Source: Erysipelotrichales bacterium (GTDB taxonomy: Bacteria > Bacillota_I > Bacilli_A > Erysipelotrichales > Erysipelotrichaceae). From it: DNA of 64,000 nucleotides. A program made the position numbers and the translations under genes. Shown in pieces: positions 30,659 through 41,336 of the stretch (the stretch's first letter is position 1; every line of letters starts with the position of its first letter). The notes beneath the pieces were generated by a model. The model searched no databases. It was not told the origin of the DNA and saw nothing but the letters and a program-made list of their open reading frames with translations. The stretch is from NCBI GenBank assembly GCA_910575705.1, contig CAJTFG010000003.1, positions 62,001 to 126,000 of the forward strand. The letters run 5' to 3'.

Positions 30659-32362
30659 TTAATGGAATACCTGTGTATAAGGGTGAAGTTTCTTTTCCAA
30701 TTCATCAAGAACAGCTTCCAACTTCTCTCTTTCATGTTCTATCTGCAAAATATTTTGTTTTTCCAATAATGCTTCAAACTGCCTATTTAAGGACATAATA
30801 TACTCTCGCTGTTCAAATATGCTCTCTTTGTACAAACGCTCCAGTCGAGATAAAACTAATTTATTTCTATCGTTTTCACGAGGATGTATTTTCAGTTTTG
30901 CCAATTCCGCACGAGCAGTTTCCATTTCTTGTTCACTCATGGAAGAGGATTGGTTGGTAATCAATAAAGAAACTTCATTCAAACTTCCCGTATCCACGAT
31001 ATCAATGTCTAAAATACCGTTTATATCATAAGTAAATCGCACTTTAATCGGATATTCTCCCTTTTTTCCTTTTTTTACTTCAATACGTGTTTCTCCCAAT
31101 TTTAAATTATTTTTTGCATACATGGATTCTCCTTGATAAATTTCAAAATGAACCTCTTCCTGATCATCCATGATGGTAAAAAATACATGTTCTTTAGAAG
31201 AAGGCAAAGAAGAATTTCTTTCAATGATCGGGCTCATATAAGAATTCCCGGGATCACTTTCGTTATATGTACCAACTCCTAATGTAAAAGGACAAATATC
31301 CGCGAGAATGATATCTTTGATATCCTGAGCTCTTTCCTTAATTCCGGTATACATACCAATTCCCATTGCAACAACACATTCGGGATCTATATCATTATAG
31401 ATGGCGCACCCTAACTTCATTTCCAAATAGTTTTTTACTACCGGCATTTTTGATGATCCGCCAACAAGGATGATCCGATCCAGATCTCCCATGCCTATTT
31501 GCGCATCATGCATAGCTTTATGAACCGGAACCATCATACGTTCAAAAATATCCGGAGCAGCCAGAATCAACTTATGATTCGATAATGAAAAAGAATACGT
31601 TTTATCTGCCAGAGAAATCACAGAGGATACTGTTTCCTCTTTGGATAAAGCAATCTTCATCTCTTCGCATTGACGCAGTAAAATTTGCTGATTTTGAAAA
31701 GACAATTGTTCAAAAACTATCCTATTTTCTTCGCAAAACAAATCGGCAATCGCCTGATCAAAATCACTTCCTCCGAGATGATTATCTCCGCTGACCGCGA
31801 GAATCGTTATGATCTGATGAAAGCATTGAACAATGGAAATATCCAAAGTTCCGCCTCCGAAATCAAAAACAAGAAATGCAGCATCCTCCATATCACCTCT
31901 AGCATATAAAGCCGCCGCTGATGGTTCATTAATCAGTCTTTCTACTTTGACTCCTGCTAAAGTTCCCGCACGTTTTGTTGCACTCCTCTGCGCATCGTTA
32001 AAATAAGCAGGCACAGAGATAACAGCTTCTTCTATTTCTTCTTTTAAATATGCCTGAGCATCATCTACAAGCTGGCGAATGATAAAAGAAGACAATTCTT
32101 CACTGCGATATTTTTTCTTGCCAAGCTTATATGTCTGATCCGTCCCCATCGTACGCTTAAAAAGACAGACACTATTATCAGGATGCCCAATCAAACGCTC
32201 CTTGGCAATTTCTCCGGTATAAAAGGTCCCATCCTCATCTACACTGACAACACTCGGAGTCAATTCTTTTTGAAAACGATTAGGAATGATAACACATTTC
32301 CCTTCTTTCCATATGCACGCAAGAGAATTCGTCGTCCCTAAATCAATACCGATAACCGCCAC
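30659..32362 (-). CDS. Second Hsp70-family chaperone (HscC-like)
   Basis: A 567-residue Hsp70. The ATPase domain is complete: [68 protein letters not shown] and RIILVGGSSKMPVVKNYL. The substrate domain is present, but the C-terminal lid is short and lacks the acidic end of DnaK. It is only moderately similar to the DnaK at 35.6 kb. GAGAGGGG lies six bases before a GTG at 32362, but directly against an ATG at 32368, so I chose the GTG. The J-like protein downstream is the likely cochaperone. Confidence 0.9.
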   Translation of the reverse strand: MAVIGIDLGTTNSLACIWKEGKCVIIPNRFQKELTPSVVSVDEDGTFYTGEIAKERLIGHPDNSVCLFKRTMGTDQTYKLGKKKYRSEELSSFIIRQLVDDAQAYLKEEIEEAVISVPAYFNDAQRSATKRAGTLAGVKVERLINEPSAAALYARGDMEDAAFLVFDFGGGTLDISIVQCFHQIITILAVSGDNHLGGSDFDQAIADLFCEENRIVFEQLSFQNQQILLRQCEEMKIALSKEETVSSVISLADKTYSFSLSNHKLILAAPDIFERMMVPVHKAMHDAQIGMGDLDRIILVGGSSKMPVVKNYLEMKLGCAIYNDIDPECVVAMGIGMYTGIKERAQDIKDIILADICPFTLGVGTYNESDPGNSYMSPIIERNSSLPSSKEHVFFTIMDDQEEVHFEIYQGESMYAKNNLKLGETRIEVKKGKKGEYPIKVRFTYDINGILDIDIVDTGSLNEVSLLITNQSSSMSEQEMETARAELAKLKIHPRENDRNKLVLSRLERLYKESIFEQREYIMSLNRQFEALLEKQNILQIEHEREKLEAVLDELEKKLHPYTQVFH

Positions 32363-32554
32363 GTACATCCCCTCTCTTCTTGATAAAAACATTATATCAG
32401 AACCACGAAGGAAAAGAACCCTCTTTTCCAATAACACATAGTTAGTCTTACGGTATATATTTACAAATCATGTAAACAATACATTTTCCCAACACAAATA
32501 AATCATCAAGTTCTTACATTTTTAAAATACTATTCTTTTAAATTCTATTGATGC

Positions 32555-32579
32555 AAAAAAAGACCCTTTCCGGTCTTTA
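32555..32579 (-). terminator. Terminator of spx
   Basis: AAAGACC/GGTCTTT stem with a T-run on the minus strand, at the stop codon. Confidence 0.8.
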
Positions 32580-33005
32580 TTCTTTACGGATCTTTCCGCA
32601 TATCGTGTAATTGGGACATGTATCATTGCATGCATGCAAAGCGGCAATACGGAGCTGCGGCGGAACTAGCGCTGTGATTTCATCTTCATCATATCCTACG
32701 ACAAAGCTCTTTTCATTAATGATGATCGGCCGCTTCATCACCGACGGATTTTTTTGGATAAACTCCACAAGTTCTTTTAAAGATAGATCTTCCAAATTTA
32801 TCTTTAATGACTGAAAAGCTTTGGATCTGGTGGAGATCAGATCTTCTGTACCGTTCTCAGAGCGCTGCAATAAATATTTGATCTCATCCTCTTTCAATAA
32901 AGTCGTAAATATATTTTTTTCAATAAACTGCATATCATTATCTTTCAACCACTGTTTTGCCTTACGGCAGCTGGCACAACCCGGGGATGTATAAAGTATG
33001 ATCAT
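32577..33005 (-). CDS. Spx/ArsC-family thiol-redox regulator with extra C-terminal Cys
   Basis: A 142-residue Spx-type protein, which in Firmicutes binds RNA polymerase alpha under thiol stress. The redox switch is C10-A-S-C13 in LYTSPGCASCRKAKQWL. RSKAFQSLKINLEDLSLKELVEFIQKNPSVMKRPIIINEKSFVVGYDEDEI follows the family. Spx usually has about 131 residues; here a tail with CNDTCPNYTIC (C126, C130, C136) and a basic end is added, which could bind a metal or form a second switch. Stands alone. Confidence 0.85.
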   Translation of the reverse strand: MIILYTSPGCASCRKAKQWLKDNDMQFIEKNIFTTLLKEDEIKYLLQRSENGTEDLISTRSKAFQSLKINLEDLSLKELVEFIQKNPSVMKRPIIINEKSFVVGYDEDEITALVPPQLRIAALHACNDTCPNYTICGKIRKE

Positions 33006-33121
33006 CGAATATCAACTCCTTTTTAGAAATTATATAATAAACGATCAATTTAGAAAAGTAATACAACAAAATAATATTACCTCTTGCACAATCTTTTTAT
33101 TCATAGTACCATATATTCAAT

Positions 33122-33325
33122 CATACGATGACAAAGTATAGTAAGCATTGTTTCTTCCGCTCAGAGAACAGACGGCTGGTGAAAGTCTGTAAGGAACAAC
33201 TGCCGAATTGGGGCTTTCGAGTATTTCAGCTGTATGCTGAACGGTCATGCCGTTATCCATAAGAGGTCTGTTGCAGACAAGTCGGGTGGTACCACGTGAA
33301 AGCGTCCCTTCATCGGACTTTTTTT
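33122..33325 (+). promoter_or_regulatory. T-box riboswitch leader of trpS
   Basis: The T-box core TGGTACCACG lies at 33287-33296, inside GGGTGGTACCACG. The 5' part has the AGTA-type stem I sequences (GATGACAAAGTATAGTAAG) and a likely specifier TGG at 33209-33211 in GAATTGGGGC, matching Trp. The competing terminator is GTCC/GGAC with a run of seven T (33304-33325). A possible promoter is TTGCAC (33084) with TACCAT (33107). Uncharged tRNA-Trp would stabilise the antiterminator and switch trpS on. Confidence 0.92.
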
Positions 33326-33346
33326 ATTTTCAAGGAGGTAATTCAT

Positions 33347-34336
33347 ATGAAACGAATGCTTAGCGGAATCAAGCCAACCGGAGGGTTGACATTAGGAAAT
33401 TATATCGGAGCGATCTCCCAATTCATCAAATATCAGGATGAATATGAAATGTATGTATTTATCGCCAATCTGCACTCTATCACGGTTGCGCAAGATCCCA
33501 AAGAACTGCGTCAAAACACAAAAGATCTGATTGCGCTTTATCTGGCAGCGGGATTAGATCCGCAAAAGGTAACGCTGTTTCTGCAATCCGATATCAGCGC
33601 ACATGCGGAATTGGGATGGATTTTAACTTGTCATTCCTATATGGGAGAGCTGCAGCGAATGACACAATATAAAGATAAGACCGCAAAAGGAGAAACCAAC
33701 ATCACCGCTGGTCTGTTTACCTATCCTTCTTTGATGGCGGCGGACATCCTCTTGTATGATGCGGATTATGTCCCTGTCGGCATCGATCAAAAGCAGCATG
33801 TAGAACTGACGCGAAACATCGCAGAACGCTTCAACAACAAATACGGAGAGACCTTTATCATACCGGAACCCGTAATTCCCAAAGTCGGAGCTAAGATCAT
33901 GTCTTTACAAGATCCGACCAAGAAAATGTCGAAATCCGATGAAACGACCAAAGGAGCCATTTATCTTTTGGATGAACCGGCAGTTGCCAGAAAGAAAATC
34001 ATGAGCGCTGTCACGGATTCTATCGGTATAATTCGATACGATGAAGTCAACCAGCCAGGCATCGCTAATTTGCTGACCATCCATTCCGTATTGAGCAAAG
34101 AATCCATTGAAGATATCGTAGAGCGTTTTTCCAATCATGGATACGGCGATCTGAAAAAAGAGATCGGTCAGCTCGTATTTGACTTCTTAAGCGAACTGCA
34201 AGACCGATTTAAAGAGATCAAAAACAGCGGTATCGTCGATGAAGTCCTGCGTCAAGGAAAAGAACAAGCGGAACAAATCGCCTATAAAAAGATAAGAAAA
34301 GTAAAACGCAAAGTAGGGTTTGAAATTGTAAAATAA
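33347..34336 (+). CDS. trpS: Tryptophan--tRNA ligase
   Basis: A 329-residue class I tRNA synthetase. Motifs: MLSGIKPTGGLTLGNYIGAI (the HIGH-type signature, TLGNY) and KIMSLQDPTKKMSKSDE (KMSKS). PSLMAADILLYDADYVPVGIDQKQHVELTRNIAERFN is a strong TrpRS stretch. CAAGGAGG lies before the ATG at 33347; the upstream in-frame codons belong to the T-box terminator. The T-box leader controls it. Confidence 0.97.
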   Translation: MKRMLSGIKPTGGLTLGNYIGAISQFIKYQDEYEMYVFIANLHSITVAQDPKELRQNTKDLIALYLAAGLDPQKVTLFLQSDISAHAELGWILTCHSYMGELQRMTQYKDKTAKGETNITAGLFTYPSLMAADILLYDADYVPVGIDQKQHVELTRNIAERFNNKYGETFIIPEPVIPKVGAKIMSLQDPTKKMSKSDETTKGAIYLLDEPAVARKKIMSAVTDSIGIIRYDEVNQPGIANLLTIHSVLSKESIEDIVERFSNHGYGDLKKEIGQLVFDFLSELQDRFKEIKNSGIVDEVLRQGKEQAEQIAYKKIRKVKRKVGFEIVK

Positions 34337-34352
34337 GCTATTCTGACAAACG

Positions 34353-34376
34353 AAAAGCGGTCATGACCGCTTTTTT
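34353..34376. terminator. Bidirectional terminator between trpS and dnaJ
   Basis: A perfect 22-base palindrome of AAAAGCGGTCA and its complement, with a T-run. Confidence 0.85.
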
Positions 34377-34385
34377 ATTTATAAG

Positions 34386-35486
34386 CTACTTAAACGCTCT
34401 TTTAAACTTTTCAAAGGGAGATTCATGCGTCTTATGGGAACGTATCTTTTCATACATCTCTTTTTCTTCTTTGGTAATTTTGGAAGGGATCTCTACCTTG
34501 ACTTCCACATATTGATCGCCCTGTTCTCCACGCGGTGATTTTACACCTTTTCCTCGCAGACGAAACTGCTGTCCATATTGTGTTCCTGCCGGAATCGTCA
34601 ATTCCACATCGCCATAGACTGTCGGCACTTCCACTTTAGTACCGAGTACGGCATCTAAAGCATCAATAGGGATCGTTATGCGAATATCATTGCCATCACG
34701 AACAAATTGTTTATGACGTCCTACCAAAATTTCAATATACAGATCACCGTTAGGACCGCCGTTCATGCCTCGTTCGCCTTTATTGGCAACTCGAACCTGC
34801 TGACCGGACTGAATGCCTGCCGGAATCTTAATATCCAGCTTTACACGTTTATGCTCATAACCGCGTCCGTGACATTTCGGACATTTATTCTTAATGGTTT
34901 TTCCGGTCCCGCCGCATTCCGGACAAACCGACTGCGACTGAAATACACCGAAAGGCGTACGCTGCTGCTGGGTAACCGTCCCGCTTCCCTGACAGCGCGG
35001 ACATACCTGAACGTCACTTTTGCTTTTTGCGCCGCTTCCCAGACATTCGCTGCATTGTTCATCCACTTCGATCGTGATCTCTTCATTTTTTCCAAATACC
35101 GCATCCATAAAATCAATGCGCATCTGCATGAAGCGATCGTTTCCTTTACGTGGACCATTGCTTTGTCTGCGCTGACCACCGCCAAAACCGCCTCCAAAAA
35201 AAGATCCGAAAATATCCCCGAAGTCCTCAAAACCGCCAAAACCGCCGCCGGAGAAATTCGCTCCATCCATTCCTGCATGACCAAACTGATCATAAGTCGC
35301 TTTTTTCTGCGGATCTCCCAGAACTTCGTAAGCTTCATTGACCTCTTTAAATCTTTCTTCCGCGCCTGGCTCCTTATTTACATCGGGATGATATTTTTTC
35401 GCCATCTTGCGATATGCTTTTTTTATCTCATCGTCGCTTGCGCCTTTCTGCAGACCAAGGACTTCATAGTAATCTCTTTTACTCAT
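34386..35486 (-). CDS. dnaJ: Chaperone protein DnaJ
   Basis: DnaJ stimulates DnaK ATPase and hands over unfolded proteins. The 366-residue protein has a J domain with HPD ([12 protein letters not shown], about 31-42), a Gly/Phe-rich part ([20 protein letters not shown], about 78-97), four CxxCxGxG zinc repeats ([32 protein letters not shown]) and the C-terminal substrate domains. A GTG at 35495 is in frame, but GGAAGG points to the ATG at 35486. Last gene of the hrcA operon. Confidence 0.97.
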   Translation of the reverse strand: MSKRDYYEVLGLQKGASDDEIKKAYRKMAKKYHPDVNKEPGAEERFKEVNEAYEVLGDPQKKATYDQFGHAGMDGANFSGGGFGGFEDFGDIFGSFFGGGFGGGQRRQSNGPRKGNDRFMQMRIDFMDAVFGKNEEITIEVDEQCSECLGSGAKSKSDVQVCPRCQGSGTVTQQQRTPFGVFQSQSVCPECGGTGKTIKNKCPKCHGRGYEHKRVKLDIKIPAGIQSGQQVRVANKGERGMNGGPNGDLYIEILVGRHKQFVRDGNDIRITIPIDALDAVLGTKVEVPTVYGDVELTIPAGTQYGQQFRLRGKGVKSPRGEQGDQYVEVKVEIPSKITKEEKEMYEKIRSHKTHESPFEKFKRAFK

Positions 35487-35542
35487 GCAGCTCACCTTCC
35501 TAATCCTTCATACAAACTTCTCTGCTAAAGAGAAGCATGAAC

Positions 35543-35576
35543 AGACAAAACCTAGCGCAAACACTAGGCATTGTCT
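35543..35576 (-). other. Intergenic hairpin between dnaK and dnaJ
   Basis: AGACAA-CCTAG / CTAGG-TTGTCT makes an interrupted 11-base-pair stem. No T-run follows on the minus strand, so it looks like a processing or stability element that lowers dnaJ relative to dnaK output rather than a full terminator. Confidence 0.5.
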
Positions 35577-35582
35577 CACATA

Positions 35583-37406
<1,824 letters not shown>

Positions 37407-37410
37407 TTAT

Positions 37411-38016
37411 CTACTCACTTACTTTTACGAGTGCTGCGCGCAATACGCGATCTTTCAGCATATATCCCTTTTGTAAAACCTCAATGACAATACCCGGTTC
37501 TACATTCTCTTTTTTCTCCTGCATCAATGCCTGCTGATAATTTGCATCAAACGGCTTATCCAGCGCATCGATCTCCTTCACACCTTCTTTTTCAAGAACC
37601 GCGATCAACTGCTGATAAATCATTTCAAAGCCTTTTACATAACCGGCGATCACTTCATCATCGGGATGAGCCTCCAAGGCTCTTTCCAGATTATCCAACA
37701 CCGGAAGTATCTCACTGGCAAAACTTTGAATACGGTATTTCCTTGTATTCTCCGCTTCCGCATGCAATCTTTTTTTCAGATTCTCCGTATCGGCATATGC
37801 TTTAAAATAAGCGTTCTTGCTCGTCGCTAACTCTTCTTTCAAACGAATGATCTCTTCTTCCAGCTCTTCTATTTTCTTCTTTTTGCCGGCTTTAGGCTCC
37901 TTCGCTTCCTGTTTAGCTTCCTTTTTTTCTTTTTTATCCGTATGCTTCTCGGTCTTTTTCGTCTCTTTTGTTTCCTGCTCAGAAGCATCCGGTGTCTTTT
38001 TTTCTTTTTCGTCCAT
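37411..38016 (-). CDS. grpE: Nucleotide exchange factor GrpE
   Basis: A 201-residue protein. An acidic/Lys-rich N-terminal tail (EKKTPDASEQETKETKK, KEPKAGKKKKIEELEEE) leads into a long coiled coil (about 55-115) and the beta-wing domain with FEMIYQQLIAVLEKEGVKEIDALDKPFDANYQQALMQE. It exchanges ADP for ATP on DnaK. AGGGAGG before the ATG at 38016 sets the start, two bases past the hrcA stop. Confidence 0.96.
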   Translation of the reverse strand: MDEKEKKTPDASEQETKETKKTEKHTDKKEKKEAKQEAKEPKAGKKKKIEELEEEIIRLKEELATSKNAYFKAYADTENLKKRLHAEAENTRKYRIQSFASEILPVLDNLERALEAHPDDEVIAGYVKGFEMIYQQLIAVLEKEGVKEIDALDKPFDANYQQALMQEKKENVEPGIVIEVLQKGYMLKDRVLRAALVKVSE

Positions 38017-38017
38017 A

Positions 38018-39046
38018 TTAGCCTCCCTGTTCATCCTTATACATCTGCTCGATAGCCTTACTCATATATTCCATTAATGCGATCACGCGATTATATTGCA
38101 TCCTCGTAGGACCAACGATCATCAGTTGTCCTTCTTCATGATCGCTAAGCTTAAAGGTCCTGGCTACGACCGCAACATCATCCAGCTGCAGCAGTTGATT
38201 AGAACCGGTATCGTTTCCGATACGTATAGCGACATCGCCTTCATGATTGGCCAACTGTCGCCAAAGCGAAGAATCTTCCAGCATCTGCATCAGTTTTTTC
38301 AGCTTTTCGATATCCGCAAATTCCGGCTGATAAAGCATATTGCTTTGTCCGCTGCAGTATACCTGATCGCTGGCAAATTTCACAAAAGCGCTGACAAATG
38401 CTTCAAATAAAACTTCGTGGCGAGATATATGTGCAGCCAGCAAAGGCTGTATTTCCTTCATGCGCTCTAAAACATCACAAATCGGCGTACCGGACAATTT
38501 CTCATTCAGCAGATTACAGCAAGTCTGAATATCCTCTACACTGACATTCTCCTCAAACTGAAACGTTTTATTCACGGTATACCCCGTATCGGTAATAAAG
38601 ATCGCCACAGCGCTTTTTTCCGATATCGGTATCAGCTGAATATGCTGCAATGTCTGACAATGGCTGTCCGGGCCTAATACGACAGACGTCAGCTTCGTCA
38701 TCTGCGAAAGTATATCACAGCTCTTTTTTACGATTTCATCCATAGAGTAATGACGTTCACTGAAAACCATCTGAAGAGAATTTTTCACTTCCTCATCAAG
38801 TTGGCGCTCCATCAGATTCTCCACATAATAGCGGTATCCTTTACTGCTGGGAATACGTCCGCTGGATGTATGTGTCTTTTCCAATAGTCCCAATTCTTCC
38901 AAAGCAGCCATCTCATTGCGTATGGTAGCGGAAGAACAAGATATATCAAGAAGATTCATCAATGTTTTGGAACCGACCGGCTCGGCAGTTCTCGTAAACT
39001 CATCAACGATCGTTTTAAAAATGATGATCTGGCGATTTGTCAGCAC
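38018..39046 (-). CDS. hrcA: Heat-inducible transcription repressor HrcA
   Basis: HrcA represses heat-shock operons by binding CIRCE. The 342-residue protein starts with LTNRQIIIFKTIVDEFTRTAEPVGSKTL and a winged helix with SSATIRNEMAALEELGLLEKTHTSSGRIPSSKGYRYYV. GGAG lies eight bases before the GTG at 39046; the earlier in-frame ATG at 39073 lies within the operator itself. First gene of its operon, so it represses itself. Confidence 0.96.
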   Translation of the reverse strand: MLTNRQIIIFKTIVDEFTRTAEPVGSKTLMNLLDISCSSATIRNEMAALEELGLLEKTHTSSGRIPSSKGYRYYVENLMERQLDEEVKNSLQMVFSERHYSMDEIVKKSCDILSQMTKLTSVVLGPDSHCQTLQHIQLIPISEKSAVAIFITDTGYTVNKTFQFEENVSVEDIQTCCNLLNEKLSGTPICDVLERMKEIQPLLAAHISRHEVLFEAFVSAFVKFASDQVYCSGQSNMLYQPEFADIEKLKKLMQMLEDSSLWRQLANHEGDVAIRIGNDTGSNQLLQLDDVAVVARTFKLSDHEEGQLMIVGPTRMQYNRVIALMEYMSKAIEQMYKDEQGG

Positions 39047-39062
39047 GATGAACACTCCTTTC

Positions 39063-39089
39063 TTAGCACTCATTATCTATGTCTGCTAA
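39063..39089. promoter_or_regulatory. CIRCE element 1 (downstream of the hrcA promoter)
   Basis: TTAGCACTC, nine bases, then GTCTGCTAA. The left arm is the consensus; the right arm differs at two of nine positions. It lies over the transcription start and leader. Confidence 0.8.
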
Positions 39090-39090
39090 C

Positions 39091-39119
39091 AGTATATGCT
39101 TTTTTGTTAGCACTGTCAA
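39091..39119 (-). promoter_or_regulatory. hrcA operon promoter
   Basis: TTGACA (39114-39119) and TATACT (39091-39096), 17 bases apart on the minus strand, lie between and partly within the two CIRCE elements. Confidence 0.85.
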
Positions 39120-39133
39120 CACTTTAGTGCTAA
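39107..39133. promoter_or_regulatory. CIRCE element 2 (over the -35 box)
   Basis: TTAGCACTG, nine bases, then TAGTGCTAA; each arm differs from consensus at one position. It covers the -35 box, so HrcA here would block polymerase entry. Confidence 0.88.
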
Positions 39134-39282
39134 ATTCGTTATTTTATTTATATTTTATCATCATTGACAATTCTCATGAAAACATTATAAACTTTACGTG
39201 AATAAAATAAAAAAAGCTCTCCATAATTGAATCAAGTCATATAGATACAGCATACATTACATTATGAGAAAGAAGGAATATT

Positions 39283-40044
39283 ATGAAACTGATCACTTGG
39301 ATCAACGATAACGAATGGATCGGAGGAACTTGTCTGCGCAATTCTGACTGGAAAGAACACGGCAATCTCGCTTTGCATGTAGGCGGAGATATCAATGCCA
39401 TTATCAACAATCGGAAAAAGTGCAGCGAAGCATTGAATATCCCCCTTCAAAACTGGGTCTTTCCTCAACAGACGCATTCTGACCATCTAAAAAAAGTGAC
39501 CGCAGAAGACTGCGGAAAAGGTGTTTTCACATATGAAAGCGGTATTCCCGATTGTGATGCCTTATATACAAAAGAGCGTCAAGTCGCATTAGGCGTTTTC
39601 CATGCAGACTGTGTTCCAGTCCTCCTATATGACCCTATCGAAGGTATCGTATGTGCCATTCATTCCGGATGGCAAGGTACCGTTAAGGAGATCACGCGAA
39701 AAGTACTCGGACAGCTCATCCGCGATGAAAACGTCCGACCGGAAAACATACGTGCGTTTATCGGACCAGCCATCGGTTACAACAGCTTTGAAATAGGTCA
39801 GGATGTCATTGATAAAGTACATGCCATGAGCTTTGATACATCTTCTTTCATCATGATGAAAGCAAATGGAAAAGCATATGTCGACGGTAAGGGATTAAAT
39901 AAGAAAATGCTGCTTGACGCAGGTGTATGCAATGAAAATATCACCGTTGATAAAAATGATACGTTTACAGATAACGATACGTTGTTTTCTTTTAGAAGAG
40001 ATGCTAAATGCGGAAGACATATTTCCTTCATCATGAAAAAATAA
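39283..40044 (+). CDS. pgeF: Laccase-domain protein / peptidoglycan editing factor PgeF
   Basis: A 253-residue protein of the YfiH/PgeF family. The metal site residues are H in FPQQTHSDHL (about 70), C and H in FHADCVPVLL (about 108) and H in CAIHSGWQGTVKEI (about 125). SFRRDAKCGRHISFIMKK ends the protein, in line with the usual SxRRD-x(n)-GR end. In E. coli the enzyme removes faulty amino acids from muropeptides. AAGAAGGA precedes the start; it is monocistronic. Confidence 0.92.
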   Translation: MKLITWINDNEWIGGTCLRNSDWKEHGNLALHVGGDINAIINNRKKCSEALNIPLQNWVFPQQTHSDHLKKVTAEDCGKGVFTYESGIPDCDALYTKERQVALGVFHADCVPVLLYDPIEGIVCAIHSGWQGTVKEITRKVLGQLIRDENVRPENIRAFIGPAIGYNSFEIGQDVIDKVHAMSFDTSSFIMMKANGKAYVDGKGLNKKMLLDAGVCNENITVDKNDTFTDNDTLFSFRRDAKCGRHISFIMKK

Positions 40045-40066
40045 AATCGCCCTGTGGCGATTTTTT
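40043..40066. terminator. Bidirectional terminator between pgeF and the cation exporter
   Basis: AAAATCGCC/GGCGATTTT, loop CTGT, T-run on both strands. Confidence 0.85.
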
Positions 40067-41232
40067 TACATCATGATACGATCAAAGGTAATGACCAGAA
40101 AATATTCCGGATGATCTTTTTTCACTTCTTTTTCAAGAGCATCAAATAAATCCTGATTGCTTTGCTTTACCTCGTACGGTACAGAAACATCAAAAATCAA
40201 ATTGGTATGCGTATGCCCGCTTACAAGACGAAAATCATGAACGGTCAGCGATGGATGGATCGCGGCGGCAACTAACGCAACATAACTTCTTAAATGATTT
40301 GTCAATTCATCATCCATATTGATGGGATCCATATGGATGACGAGAGATATCTTAAATTTCCGCTGCACATCCCGCTCAATATTATCGATCATGTCATGCG
40401 ATTCAAATACATCCTTATTCCCATCCACTTCCACATGCACAGAAGCAAAGGTACGCTGCGGCCCGTAATTATGAACCATCAGATCATGGATTCCCAATAC
40501 GCCTTCATAAGAACTGATGTGGTGTACAAGCGCATTGACAAATTCTTTGTCCGGCGCCTTACCGAGCAAATCATCCAAGGCGTCCTTGATAATATCATAT
40601 CCCGTCTTCATGATAAAACAAGCAACGACAATCCCCATATAGCCATCTAACTGCACATGCAGAAGCGGTGATAAAATCGTAGAGATCAAAACAGCACCCG
40701 TAGCCATAACGTCGGATATCGAATCAGCAGCGGTCGCTTCCAGCATACTGGAAGACAATATGTTCGCATATTTCTTATTGTAAGAATACATCCAAAACTT
40801 TACCAAAATAGAAACCGACAACATCCCTACACTGATCGCCGAAAAGGAGATCGCTTCCGGACGGACGATCTTATCCCAGCTTCCCTGAACGAGTTCCAAT
40901 CCTAAAACTAGGATCATAACCGCCACAAGCATGGACGCGATCGTTTCATATCTCGCATGCCCATACGGATGCTCCTTATCTGCCGGCTTGCTGGATAACT
41001 TAAAACTAACGAGCGAAATGATAGAACTGCCCGCATCCGATAAGTTGTTGATCGCATCAGCTCGTATCGATACACTGTTTACAAGAATACCGGTCAAAAA
41101 CTTCCCCGCAAATAAAAACACATTGGCCAATATGCCAACGATACTCGTCAATCTTCCATATCGTTCTCTTACCGTCTCATCTTCTATATTTTCATGATCA
41201 TGTATGAAATGCCGAATTAAAAAAGATATCAT
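40066..41232 (-). CDS. Cation diffusion facilitator family transporter
   Basis: A 388-residue CDF transporter exporting divalent metal ions such as Zn, Mn or Fe against protons. Six membrane helices (about 30-210) carry the metal sites SIRADAINNLSDAGSSIISL (helix 2) and EATAADSISDVMATGAVL (helix 5); between them ADKEHPYGHARYETIASM. The cytoplasmic C-terminal domain has VLGIHDLMVHNYGPQRTFASVHVEVDG. A long extra C-terminal region (about 310-388, LTVHDFRLVSGHTHTN) is more than most family members have. The metal cannot be told. Confidence 0.93.
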   Translation of the reverse strand: MISFLIRHFIHDHENIEDETVRERYGRLTSIVGILANVFLFAGKFLTGILVNSVSIRADAINNLSDAGSSIISLVSFKLSSKPADKEHPYGHARYETIASMLVAVMILVLGLELVQGSWDKIVRPEAISFSAISVGMLSVSILVKFWMYSYNKKYANILSSSMLEATAADSISDVMATGAVLISTILSPLLHVQLDGYMGIVVACFIMKTGYDIIKDALDDLLGKAPDKEFVNALVHHISSYEGVLGIHDLMVHNYGPQRTFASVHVEVDGNKDVFESHDMIDNIERDVQRKFKISLVIHMDPINMDDELTNHLRSYVALVAAAIHPSLTVHDFRLVSGHTHTNLIFDVSVPYEVKQSNQDLFDALEKEVKKDHPEYFLVITFDRIMM

Positions 41233-41336
41233 ACTTCCACCTCATATCGCTGTATAGTGTAACATAAACCGCAAAGAATTGCATTGCTTTTTCATGAAGT
41301 TTACCTTCCTATCATATGATGGAAACAGGTGATATT

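Noticed and set aside
32460-32500. TGTAAACAATACA as a third cre box
   Set aside because: It lacks the central CG required by the cre consensus.
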